Shown here: piece after piece, positions 17,638 to 27,177 of the stretch
How the letters are laid out: each line of letters opens with the position of its first letter
Numbering within the stretch: the first letter of the stretch is position 1
Assembly: GCA_963777625.1 (NCBI GenBank)
Contig: CAVZRO010000035.1
Span: 186,001-250,000 of the forward strand
Direction of reading: 5' to 3'
Origin: DATDIC01 sp963777625
GTDB taxonomy: Bacteria > Pseudomonadota > Alphaproteobacteria > Acetobacterales > Acetobacteraceae
DNA: 64,000 bases
Program-made: the position numbers and the translations under genes
The notes under the pieces: model-generated
Told to the model about the DNA's origin: nothing
Database searches by the model: none
What the model saw: the letters and a program-made list of their open reading frames with translations, nothing else

Positions 17638-19111
17638 CTACCGGACCCCCCATCCCGCCGCCTGCCCGCGCACCCAATCCGACCCGAGCAACAAATCCGG
17701 TTCCAGCGCCCGCATCACCGGCGCCATCAGGCGCGCCACCGTCTCCGGCCACGCCGTCGCCAGGGACGCGAGCGGCACGGTCAACGACACCGCCCGATGA
17801 TCGCCGATCGCGACGCCGCTGCGCGGCCAGTTTCCCGCCGGATCGAACAGTTCCCGCCCTGCCAGCCCCCACCAGTCGCAGCGGAACAGCACCCGGCGCG
17901 GCGCCGGAAAGAACCGCGCAAACCCGCGCGCATGGATCGCCAGTTCGGCCAGGTCGCGCGCCAGCAGATCCGGGTTCAGCCATGTCCCTGGCTGTCGCCC
18001 AAGCGCGTGGTTTATGCCCGCGGCATCTTCTCCATATCCCCGCACGATGGCAACGAAACCTTTTGGTGACACGCGCCAGAAATCGCTGACCTCGGTCGGC
18101 GGATACGCCCGCAGCCATGCGGTCTCCAGGAAATCCGTATCATCATCGCACGCCGGATCGGTGACGAACCGTGGCCGCACCGCCAGCCGCGTCGGTGGGT
18201 CGAACATGCGCTGCCCGGCCGGGAACAGCTTCTGCGCGTCGAATGCGCACCGCCGCAAAAACTCCGGCACCTGTGCATGGTCCAGCAGATCCGGCGATTG
18301 CAGTTCCAGCGTGTAGCTCAGCGCATAATGGGAACGCGCCAGTCGTTCCGCCCACGGGCTGCGCGGCACCAGCGCCAGGAACGCCCGCCGCGCCGCCACA
18401 TGCCAGCCGGTCAGTTCCTGCTGCACCGGCCGCGACGGCCGCCGGTCTTCCAGCACCGCCTCGATCATGCCCAGCACCGCCTCACGGTCCTGCCGCACGC
18501 AGCGGCGGATCAACGGCGCCCATTCCTGCGCCGCCTCGATGCAGCCGGTCTCGATCAAAGGAGGTCCCAGCCGCTGAGGTTGCCGATGTCGGCGGATATA
18601 CACCGCGCCGCGCTCGATCCGGCACGATTCCGGAACGAACGGGGCGCTCCGCCGCGCGCACACCGGCACCGCCCCATGACCGGCGATGCGTATCACCGGG
18701 TGCAGATCGCCCGCCGAGGACCGCACGGCAAGCACCTCGCAGCGCGGCACCGGCTCCAGCCAGCGACGCGTCAGTCTCAGGTACATGCTCCTGCGTGCAG
18801 ACCGTTCCGAACGGGTCCGTATCGACCGGCGCCAGCGTCGCCTCGTTGAAGCCGAACAGGATCTGGCCGCCGCCACTGTTGGCGATCGCGGCGATATCGC
18901 GCGCAAGCTCCACCTGGTCTTCCGGATTGTCCAGGTTGCGCCAGCCTTTGTATTCGGTTTCCAGCGTTCGGCGGGGAGAGTCCGCCAATTCCTGCAAATC
19001 GAGGCCGGCCGCCGGCGCGCACAGCTCCTCGGCCGACGCATTCGGTACGCTGGTATGCCGAAAGCCTGCCTCGGTGGGCAGTTGCAACCGGAGGGGCGCT
19101 TGCTCGGTCAT
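17638..19111 (-). pseudogene. AlbA_2 (Schlafen-like) DNA-binding domain protein, frameshifted
   Basis: The first 110 residues (from 19111) carry an AlbA_2-type domain: ETEYKGWRNLDNPEDQVELA and IAAIANSGGGQILFGFNE, the pattern of putative nucleic-acid-binding proteins related to Schlafen. Near 18785 one extra base moves the remaining 370 residues into another frame (LTRRWLEPVPRCEVLAVRSS onward to the stop at 17638). Total span 1474 bases = 491 codons plus 1. The C-terminal half shows no family I recognise. Whether the break is real is open. Confidence 0.65.
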
Positions 19112-19274
19112 GCGGACAACTGCTTGCTTGACGGACAGGAATAAAGCTGCCTGATCCTACAACCGGTTTCGCCCGGACGAGTCGCAGTGCCTAAGCGAAT
19201 AGTTCGGGTGTTGCACGGACGCCGCGGTCCGGTTGCCGGTTCCACGTTTTCACAACCGTATCACGGCCTCGCCT

Positions 19275-19317
19275 CGTCTCCGGTGCCGAGACTTCGGGCG
19301 GGCCGGCACCGGAGACG
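19275..19317. terminator. Strong hairpin downstream of glgX
   Basis: CGTCTCCGGTGCC (19275-19287) pairs perfectly with GGCACCGGAGACG (19305-19317), a 13-base-pair GC-rich stem directly after the glgX stop on the minus strand. No U-tract follows, so Rho-independent activity is uncertain. Confidence 0.6.
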
Positions 19318-19328
19318 GGGCGGACGCC

Positions 19329-21593
19329 TCAATCGCTCTCCTGATGCGCGGGAACCGGCGGCTCGGCCCCCGCGGCACCAGAGTCCGAGGGCAACACCGC
19401 CGGCGTCTCGGCCAGATCCCGCAGCGCCTGCCGCGCCCGGCGCAGCGCCACCGAGGGTTGCTGATCGCGGTCCACCGCGAACAGCAGCAGGGACCGCCCA
19501 GTCACTTCGTATTCGTCACCCGATTTGACCCGTAACGATCCTTCCGCATCCGGCACATTGGTATCCAGCAGCCGCCGCCACTGACTGCCGCCGACCACCT
19601 CCGGCAAGCGGAACTTCACCACATCATGGTGCGCGTTCAGCACCAGCAGGACAGTGGAATCCAATGACGGACGCCTGATTCCCGTCGCCTGCGCGCGCCC
19701 GTCCAGCAGCATGCCCAGGCAGCGTGCGTTGCCGTCCCCCCACTGCTCCTCGGACATATCCGTCGCGTCGGGCGACAGCCAGCGCACGTCGTTGACATCC
19801 AGCTCCGCGTTGTATTCCCCGGTCAGGAACCGGTTGCGGCGCAGGATCGGGAAGGCGTTGTGGATGGCGATCAGCTTGCGCACGTAATCGATAAGCTGCC
19901 GCCCGTACTCGTCGATCTCCCAATCCACCCAGCTTATTTCGTTGTCCTGGCAATAGGCGTTGTTGTTGCCCTGCTGCGTGCGGCCGAACTCGTCGCCCGC
20001 CAGCAGCATGGGCGTGCCCTGCGCCAGCAGCAATGTGCTCAGCAGGTTGCGCTTCTGCCGGTCGCGCAGTTCCAGTATGTCCGGATCGTCGGTGGAACCT
20101 TCGGCGCCATGGTTCCATGACAGGTTGTTGTCATGGCCGTCGCGGTTGTCTTCCCCGTTCGCGTCGTTGTGTTTCTCGTTATATGATACCAGATCATGCA
20201 GCGTGAACCCGTCATGCGCGGTCACGAAGTTCACGCTCGCCCACGGCTTGCGCCCGCGCCGATTGAATGCGTCGGCCGACGCCGCCAGCCTTGTGGCCAG
20301 ATCCGGCAGCTTGCCCTCGTCGCCCTTCCAGAAGGCGCGCACCGTGTCGCGGAACTTGTCGTTCCATTCGGCCCAACCGGGCGGGAACCCGCCCACCTGG
20401 TACCCGCCAGGCCCGATATCCCAGGGCTCGGCGATCAGCTTCACCGAGGACAGCACCGGGTCCTGCAGGCAGGAATCGAGAAATCCGCCGCCCTCGTCAA
20501 ACCCATCCACCTCGCGCGCCAGGATGGTGCCAAGATCGAAGCGGAACCCATCGACATGCATCTCGGTCACCCAGTAGCGCAGCGAATCGGTGACCATTTG
20601 CAGCACCCGCGGATGCGACAAATTCAGCGTGTTCCCGGTGCCGGTGTCGTTGATGTAATAGCGCGGCTCATCCGGCATCAGCCGGTAGTAGCTGGCGTTA
20701 TCGATGCCGCGGAAAGACAGCGTCGGCCCACGCTCGTTGCCCTCGGCGGTATGGTTGTAAACCACATCCAGGATCACCTCCAGCCCGGCATCGTGCAGTC
20801 GCGCGACCATCTCCTTGAACTCGGAGAACACGAAGCTCGGGATCGCGGAGTAGCGCACGTCGGGCGCGAAGAAGCCGATCGTGTTGTAGCCCCAATAATT
20901 GGTCAAACCCTTGTCGGCCAGGTAGCTGTCGGTCACGAAAGAGTGGATCGGCAGCAACTCCACCGAGGTCACGCCGAGCGAGCGGATATAATCCACCACG
21001 TCCTTCTGCCCCAGCCCGGCGTAAGTGCCGCGCAGGTGCTCAGGCACGCCCGGGTGGCGTTTGGTGAACCCCTTCACGTGTGTTTCATAGATGATGGTGC
21101 GCCACCAGGGGATCTCCGGCTTGCGCACGCGGCCCCAGGTAAAAGCCGGGTCGATCACCCGGCATTTCGGCACGAACGCCGCGCTGTCGCGCTCATCGAA
21201 GGTCAGGTCCTCCCCCTCCGCGCCGAGCGTGTAAGCGAAACAGGCCGGGTCCCATTTCAGCTCCCCGACATGCGCCTTGGCGTACGGATCCAGCACCAGC
21301 TTGTTGGGATTGAACCGATGCCCGTGCGTGGGTTCGTACGGCCCGTGCACGCGATAGGCGTAGATCGTTCCAGGGCGGGCGTCCGGCAGGTATCCGTGGA
21401 AAATCTCGTTGGTGTATTCGGGAAGCTCGATCCGCTCCCGCTCGGTGGTACCGGCATCATCGAACAGGCACAGTTCCACTTTCGTTGCGTTGGCGGAAAA
21501 CACCGAGAAATTCACCCCCAGCCCGTCCCAGGTCGCGCCACGCGGATTGGGTGAGCCTTCGGTAATCCGGGATTTCATGATGGCGGCTGACAT
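19329..21593 (-). CDS. glgX: Glycogen debranching enzyme
   Basis: 754 residues from ATG 21593; the open frame extends to 21857, but the family N-terminus (SRITEGSPNPRGATWDGLG) begins right after this start. An N-terminal CBM48 segment is followed by a GH13 barrel with ILDVVYNHTAEGN, VDGFRFDLGTILARE (nucleophile Asp), LIAEPWDIG (acid/base Glu) and FVTAHDGFTLHDLVSYNEKH (third Asp). GlgX hydrolyses alpha-1,6 branches in glycogen limit dextrins. No other glycogen gene is adjacent. Intact. Confidence 0.93.
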   Translation of the reverse strand: MSAAIMKSRITEGSPNPRGATWDGLGVNFSVFSANATKVELCLFDDAGTTERERIELPEYTNEIFHGYLPDARPGTIYAYRVHGPYEPTHGHRFNPNKLVLDPYAKAHVGELKWDPACFAYTLGAEGEDLTFDERDSAAFVPKCRVIDPAFTWGRVRKPEIPWWRTIIYETHVKGFTKRHPGVPEHLRGTYAGLGQKDVVDYIRSLGVTSVELLPIHSFVTDSYLADKGLTNYWGYNTIGFFAPDVRYSAIPSFVFSEFKEMVARLHDAGLEVILDVVYNHTAEGNERGPTLSFRGIDNASYYRLMPDEPRYYINDTGTGNTLNLSHPRVLQMVTDSLRYWVTEMHVDGFRFDLGTILAREVDGFDEGGGFLDSCLQDPVLSSVKLIAEPWDIGPGGYQVGGFPPGWAEWNDKFRDTVRAFWKGDEGKLPDLATRLAASADAFNRRGRKPWASVNFVTAHDGFTLHDLVSYNEKHNDANGEDNRDGHDNNLSWNHGAEGSTDDPDILELRDRQKRNLLSTLLLAQGTPMLLAGDEFGRTQQGNNNAYCQDNEISWVDWEIDEYGRQLIDYVRKLIAIHNAFPILRRNRFLTGEYNAELDVNDVRWLSPDATDMSEEQWGDGNARCLGMLLDGRAQATGIRRPSLDSTVLLVLNAHHDVVKFRLPEVVGGSQWRRLLDTNVPDAEGSLRVKSGDEYEVTGRSLLLFAVDRDQQPSVALRRARQALRDLAETPAVLPSDSGAAGAEPPVPAHQESD

Positions 21594-21753
21594 GGGGGAC
21601 CCCGCTAATCGTTCGGCCGGGAGTTCTCCCCCGTAGCGGGCAGCGGAGCCAAACAAGATTAAAGGAGCGAAATGCCGGCAGCACGCTGCGCGCGCTTGAG
21701 CCGGCAACCGCAACCGCGCGATGCTCCGCCGCACAGTCAACGGGAAGCAAACG

Positions 21754-22551
21754 ATGCCCCAACCGATCGGCCCCAACCTGGCCCGCCAGAAGCTCCAGCG
21801 AGACGAGCTGGTACTCTGCATGGGTGTCAACCAGATGCGCACCCCGAACATCGCCATGATCGCCGGAGCCTGCGGGTTCGACGCGATCTATCTGGACTTG
21901 GAGCACAATCCCACCTCGGTCGAGACCGCCGCCGCGATCTGCGTGGCCGCCCTGGGAACCGGTGTCACGCCGATCGTCCGTTTGACCTCGCACGACCCGC
22001 ACGATGCCGCGCGCATCCTGGATTGCGGCGCGCAAGGCGTGATGGTACCGCACGTGAATTCGGTGGCCGAGGCGCGGGCGATGGTCGAGGCGTGCCGGTT
22101 CCCGCCCGCCGGCCACCGTTCCGCCTCTGGCAGCGGCGCGGCGCTCGGCTACGCGGCGCTGAAACAAGGCGAGATCAATCGAACGCTGAACGAGAACAGC
22201 CTGCTGATCGCCATGCTGGAAACGCCCGAGGCGATCGCGCAGGCCGATGCGATCGCCGCGGTGGAGGGCATCGACATGCTGCATATCGGTTCGACCGATC
22301 TCAGCACCGAGATGGGCATTCCCGGCGAGTACGCCCACGACCGCATGCGCGCCGCCTTCGAGGCAACGGCCCGCGCCGCGAAGGCGCACGGCAAATCGTT
22401 CGGCGTCGGCGGCGTGCGTGACGACCTGGATTTCCAGTCCTGGCTGCTGAAGCTGGGCATGCGCTATCTGACTGGCGGGTCGGACGTCGGCTACATCCTG
22501 AGTGCCGGGCGCCGGGATGTGGCACAGCTTCGCGCGGTGCGTTTCGGATAA
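21754..22551 (+). CDS. HpcH/HpaI-family aldolase
   Basis: 265 residues from ATG 21754 (GGGAAG upstream). A class II pyruvate-type aldolase barrel: LDLEHNPTS (about 47-55), PIVRLTSHDP with the substrate-binding Arg, GAQGVMVPHV, the metal ligand Glu in AMLETPEA, and Asp in HIGSTDLS. The family cleaves 2-keto-3-deoxy acids to pyruvate and an aldehyde. The actual substrate is unknown. Divergent from glgX. Confidence 0.87.
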   Translation: MPQPIGPNLARQKLQRDELVLCMGVNQMRTPNIAMIAGACGFDAIYLDLEHNPTSVETAAAICVAALGTGVTPIVRLTSHDPHDAARILDCGAQGVMVPHVNSVAEARAMVEACRFPPAGHRSASGSGAALGYAALKQGEINRTLNENSLLIAMLETPEAIAQADAIAAVEGIDMLHIGSTDLSTEMGIPGEYAHDRMRAAFEATARAAKAHGKSFGVGGVRDDLDFQSWLLKLGMRYLTGGSDVGYILSAGRRDVAQLRAVRFG

Positions 22552-22663
22552 CCGGTCGCGGTGCTGAGACGCTATGAGCGAGGGTTGACCGATCGCGACG
22601 GGTCGATCGATGCAGGTTTGCGGACGCTGCCACAGTTGCACCCAGCGGAGCTGGAACGCCGCA

Positions 22664-23023
22664 TCAGGACCGGCCGGCACCGCTCCACCACCCGGAGATC
22701 AGCTTAAGCCAGGGCGCCGAATGGAAGCCGCTCATCAGCAAGTACATCGGCACCATTCCGCTCAGCGGCGGCGCATCCTGCGCGGCCGAGCAGAGCATAT
22801 CCATTCGGCCGCCACCAAGAACACCCGAAAGCAGCCCCATAATTGCAAAGGTCGGCGCGGCCGCGAGGGATAGCCAGTCGGCCGCGCCAAGGGCGGCAAT
22901 CATCGTGGCGGATCCACGACTGCCCTCGAACATCCTCTTCGTGCCGGTCGAGCGGGACGACGCCGAAATGCCCTTCGCCGCCTCAACGTCGACGTTGGTA
23001 TAATGCACATTCATCGCAGCCAT
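22664..23023 (-). CDS. Small hydrophobic protein of unknown function
   Basis: Up to 119 residues; a later start at 22903 (MIAALGAADWLSLAAAPTFA) fits the hydrophobic part better. Two membrane helices, around LSLAAAPTFAIMGLLSGVLG and MVPMYLLMSGFHSAPWL. I do not recognise a named family. It lies just upstream of the DUF899 gene's 3' end on the same strand. Confidence 0.65.
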   Translation of the reverse strand: MAAMNVHYTNVDVEAAKGISASSRSTGTKRMFEGSRGSATMIAALGAADWLSLAAAPTFAIMGLLSGVLGGGRMDMLCSAAQDAPPLSGMVPMYLLMSGFHSAPWLKLISGWWSGAGRS

Positions 23024-23076
23024 CCCTCGTACGAAACGACACGATCCCGCATAGCGAACCTCCTGTTTGCCGGGAT

Positions 23077-23853
23077 TTACCGCTTGTCGTACTCGTCATG
23101 GCGGCGCCACCAGACGCCGGCCTCGTTGCGTCCCTTGGGGGCGCGGTCAAGCCACGGGTACATGCCCCAGATGCCATCCACACCGCGCGCATAGGTGGAA
23201 TAGCTGTGATAGACGACGCCATCCTCAAGCACGAATGCGCTCATGCCCGGCCTATCTCGCTGGAACGTGGCCGCGTCGGTTCCGCACATCGCCGCAAACT
23301 TGGCCACCGCCCCCCCGCCGCCGCCCTCCTGATCCGCGCGCGGTCTAAACCCAGCCTCGCGCCGATAGTTGTATTCGATGTCCCGCTCGCGCTGCTGCTG
23401 CTCGGTAAACCAGACGTTGAAGTCGAAATTGAAGTCGCTGCCTTGCGAGGATGCCCAGGGAAAGCTCCAGCCCATTCGCCGCTCGTACGCCTGCAGCTTC
23501 CCGAGGGGCGCCCGCGAGACCGCCCAGAGCATCACGTCATGGTTGGCCAGATGAACCACGAACCCGTTGAAGCCGTCCGCGATCATCGAGCAGGATGGAC
23601 AGCCCGCCTCGTAGTCAGGCCCGAACATGAAGTGATAGACAAGGAGCTGCGAGCGCCCGCGGAAGAGATCCGCCAAAGACGCGCTCCCCTCGTCGGTCTC
23701 GAACCGATACTCCTTGTCGATCCGAACCCACGGCAGCTCCTGCCGCTGCCGCGCCAGCTCGTCGCTGCGCCGCGTAAGCTCTTTCTCCGCCCCGAGCAGC
23801 TCAAGCCGCGCCGCCAGCCACTCTTCACGTGTCCCCGTCATATGTGTCGTCAT
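23077..23853 (-). CDS. DUF899 thioredoxin-like protein
   Basis: 258 residues from MTTHMTG at 23853; the frame opens further upstream without family similarity. The DUF899 signature is clear: WLAARLELLGAEKELTRRSD, LPWVRIDKEYRFE, YHFMFGPDYEAGCPSCSMIA with a CPSC pair resembling a peroxiredoxin/thioredoxin site, and DGVVYHSYSTYARG. Members are predicted cytosolic redox proteins; no reaction is established to my knowledge. Divergent from the HTH gene at 23940 (86 bases between), so they are likely co-regulated. Confidence 0.87.
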   Translation of the reverse strand: MTTHMTGTREEWLAARLELLGAEKELTRRSDELARQRQELPWVRIDKEYRFETDEGSASLADLFRGRSQLLVYHFMFGPDYEAGCPSCSMIADGFNGFVVHLANHDVMLWAVSRAPLGKLQAYERRMGWSFPWASSQGSDFNFDFNVWFTEQQQRERDIEYNYRREAGFRPRADQEGGGGGAVAKFAAMCGTDAATFQRDRPGMSAFVLEDGVVYHSYSTYARGVDGIWGMYPWLDRAPKGRNEAGVWWRRHDEYDKR

Positions 23854-23939
23854 CGCCTTCTCTCCGTTGGTTGGGTGTCGTGAGAAAGAGCTAGCGCCGC
23901 GCATCGAAGGGTGAGAGTGACAAGTGTGACGGGATTCAG

Positions 23940-25160
23940 ATGGACTCGCTGATCACAGCCGCGGCACGCGCACTCGCGGCAGGTGATCCCCTCGGTGCGT
24001 TGAACCGGGTTGCCCTGCGTGACGATGCGCCGGCGCTCGCGTTGCGGGGCATCGCGATGGCGCAGCTCGGCGATCTCGTTCGGGCAAAAACTCTCCTGCG
24101 GAGCGCAGCGCACGCCTTCGGTCCGAAAGAGGCTGTGGCCGGTGCAAGATGTGTCGTTGCCGAGGCCGAGATCGCACTCGTCTCGCGCGACCTGGGCTGG
24201 CCGGCGAAGACGCTCGACGCCGCGCGCGCGACGCTCGAAGCGCACGGCGACCGTATAAATGCCGCGCATGCACGCAACCTCGAGGTCCGGCGCCTGCTTC
24301 TGATCGGCCGCCTCGACGAGGCCGAGTGCGTGCTCGCCGAGCTCGACCCGACACCGCTCCCACCGGCGTCGAGGGCCGCTCACGAGCTGGTGGTTGCGGG
24401 AATCGCGATCCGGCGCCTGCACACCAAGGCGGCGCGCGCCGCGCTCACTCGGGCCGAGCACGCTGCGCGCGAAGCGAACATCCCCGCGCTGACGGCGGAG
24501 GTCGAAAGCGCGTCCCTGGTGATGAACACGACCGCGGCACGCGTGATCGCGCGTGGCGAGGAACGTCCCCTCGTGCTTGAGCAAGTCGAAGCACTCCTGG
24601 CGTCAGGGGCGCTCGTCGTGGACGCGTGCCGTCATGTCGTGCGTGACGCAGCCATGGTGGTCTCGCTCGCGACCCGCCCGGTATTGTTCGCACTTGCACG
24701 CGCGCTGGGTGAAGCCTGGCCCGGAGACGTGCCGAGAAGCACGCTCGTCGCACGCGCCTTTCGGGCGAAGCACGCCGATGAATCGCATCGCGCACGATTG
24801 CGGGTCGAAGTCGGGCGGCTTCGCGTGGAGCTTCGGACGCTGATAGATTTGCGCGCGACGCAGCGAGGTTTTGCGCTGGCGCCACGCCGCGCACGCGAAG
24901 TCGTCGTGCTGGCACCCCCCGTCGAAGAGCAGCATGGCGCGGTGCTCGCCTTTCTGGCCGACGGCGAGTCATGGTCGAGCTCGGCCCTGGCGATTGCGCT
25001 TGGAACCAGTCCGCGCACCGTGCAGCGGGCGCTCGATTCGCTTGCGGCGGCAGGCAAGGTGCAGTCATTCGGTCGTGGGCGGGCGCGTCGCTGGATCACC
25101 TCGCCCGTGCCCGGATTCCCGACAATCTTGTTACTCCCCGGTCCACTACCGAGTGAGTAG
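23940..25160 (+). CDS. Helix-turn-helix regulator with an alpha-helical repeat body
   Basis: 406 residues. About residues 1-310 are Ala/Arg/Leu-rich helices resembling TPR-type repeats; the C-terminus (about 325-395) is a winged helix, with WSSSALAIALGTSPRTVQRA and LDSLAAAGKVQSFGRGRARR as the recognition helix and wing. Likely a DNA-binding regulator of the divergent DUF899 gene (inference from position). Confidence 0.72.
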   Translation: MDSLITAAARALAAGDPLGALNRVALRDDAPALALRGIAMAQLGDLVRAKTLLRSAAHAFGPKEAVAGARCVVAEAEIALVSRDLGWPAKTLDAARATLEAHGDRINAAHARNLEVRRLLLIGRLDEAECVLAELDPTPLPPASRAAHELVVAGIAIRRLHTKAARAALTRAEHAAREANIPALTAEVESASLVMNTTAARVIARGEERPLVLEQVEALLASGALVVDACRHVVRDAAMVVSLATRPVLFALARALGEAWPGDVPRSTLVARAFRAKHADESHRARLRVEVGRLRVELRTLIDLRATQRGFALAPRRAREVVVLAPPVEEQHGAVLAFLADGESWSSSALAIALGTSPRTVQRALDSLAAAGKVQSFGRGRARRWITSPVPGFPTILLLPGPLPSE

Positions 25161-25418
25161 TAGATCGACGCGGAGCTGCTCGGCGCCATAGCGCGGGGCG
25201 AGCCGGTCTGGCATGTGCAGCAACGTGCGCTTCTGCCAGATTTAACTCCATGCCAGTTCGACCGTCGTGAACCCGGCCGCGTGTGATGCCATATTTTGGT
25301 TGACGCGAACTCGGAGCACATTCCAGTAGTAAACGCGGTTGGGGTGGGTCTCAGCTCGAATCGGGAACAAAGACCCGAGGGATCACAAAGCGCTACACGT
25401 CTACCGAACAGAATTGGT

Positions 25419-27177
25419 ATGTCAGATCAGTATGAGCTCACCGCGACTCTCTGCGAGAGGCCCCAACAGTTTGCATGGTTTATCGGTGCAGGGGCCTCAG
25501 CAGTCGCAGGATTACCCACTGCGTGGGATATCATTTGGGACCTCAAACGGCGTTACTACTGCCGGGAAGAAAACCAGGAAATTTCACTTCAAGATGTTCA
25601 GCTTGCTGCGATCAGAACGCGTATCCAGTCCTACATGGTGTCCCAGGGGTTTCCAAGTGAAGGTGATCCCGGTGAGTACACGGCCTATTTTGAGAGAATA
25701 TTTGGTGAAAACGGAGAGCGGCAGCGGCAGGTACTTAAAGGCACGTCTCTCGGAAGACAAAGTTACCCTTTCAGTCGGTAACAGAGTTCTGGCCGCGCTG
25801 TTGGGAACGGGGCGAGCCCGGGTAGCTTTTACTACCAATTTCGACAGTGTTGTCGAGCACGCGTTTGCCGAAGTGTGCGGCCGGTCGCTCTCTGCATATC
25901 ACCTGGAAGGGGCCGCATCGGCCTATAGGGCCTTGAGCAACGAGGAGTATCCATTTTACTGTAAACTACATGGTGACTTCCGATACGACAGTATTAGAAA
26001 CCTTCACCACGATCTCGCGGCGCAAAACGAGGACCTATCGAAGGCGCTTCTGGTTGCCGCGAACAGGTTCGGACTCGTCGTCGCCGGCTACAGTGGTCGC
26101 GATGAAAGCGTGATGGACCTACTTCGCTCTGCGCTTTCGACACCAAACCCATACCCGCACGGTCTGTTCTGGACAGGTATGAAGAATGCGCCCGTGCTAC
26201 CCGCCGTCACGCGACTTATCGAGGATGCGGTCCGGGCAGGTGTCAACGCCGCTTTCGCCGAGGTTGAGACATTCGATGCATTCATGCTCCGCATCTGGCG
26301 CAACATCGAGGATAAAGAGCCGGGAATCGATGGCAAGGTGCGGAAGTCCACCGGGACCGGCGTCGCCATCCCTATGTCCAAACCCGGGAAAGGGGCCATC
26401 GTTCGAATGAATGCCGTCCCGGTGCTAAGTCTGCCCGGAGAGTGTCACGCAATTACCTTCCGGAGCAGCAAGGAATGGACCGACCTGCGCGCCGCCAGGG
26501 CGGCCACTGAGGGCAAGCTCATTTTCACCAAGTCGGACACGGTCCTGTGCTGGGGGCCGGAGGCGTTGATACGCGCGCAGTTCAGCGATATCGAGGTGAT
26601 AGCCAGTCACGACATATCCACGAAGATCGCCAACATTGGCCACAACCTTTACATAAAGGGGTTTCTGGAAGAGGCACTCTCTCACGCTCTCGCGCGCGGT
26701 AAGCCGCTCCTGACCCGAACGACAAGGAGTGGCTCCTACCTCATCGCGGACGCGCACAGCAGGGATCAGGCCGCTCTTGAGGGGCTGAACAAGGCGGTGG
26801 GCAAAACCGCTGGCCAGATTACCGGATTGTTCACCCCGATTGACGATGATTACCCATATGCCGAAAAGGTATTTTGGGCGGAGGCCGTGCGCATGTCGAT
26901 CGATATTGCAGACGGAAGGAGCTGGCTAATTCTCGATCCTGATGTTTGGATTTGGCCTCCGCGGGCGAGAAAGAATGCCACTAAGTTTCTCGATGACCGG
27001 CGGGGAGGTCGCTACAATAAGTTGTACAATACACTGCTGGATGCGTGGCGCGAGGTTCTGCTTGGTACCGACCGCAATGCCGAGGTCAAAATCTCTACTT
27101 GTGCGGCGGGTACTATTGCCGAGAACCCATCTTTCACCATCGGCACCCAAACAGCGTATTCGCGCAAGGTCGCATGA
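25419..27177 (+). pseudogene. SIR2-APAZ effector of a short prokaryotic Argonaute (SPARSA-type) system, one frameshift
   Basis: A 585-codon gene with one extra base near 25742, after RQRQVLK. Residues 1-110 hold the start of a SIR2 fold with FIGAGASAVAGLPTAWDI (Gly23-Ser27); after the shift come FTTNFDSVVEHAF, YCKLHGDF and VVAGYSGRDESVMDLL, the usual NAD-pocket motifs. From about residue 330 the APAZ domain follows (AVPVLSLPGECHAITFRSS, DTVLCWGPEALI, SWLILDPDVWIWPP). In described SPARSA systems, guide-loaded Ago recognises invader nucleic acid and SIR2 then destroys NAD+, killing or arresting the cell. The stop overlaps the Argonaute start (ATGA). Start chosen at 25419 because the SIR2 fold begins there; the frame opens at 25296. 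Confidence 0.85.

Noticed and set aside
20196..21554. 452-codon plus-strand open frame
   Set aside because: Shadow of glgX.
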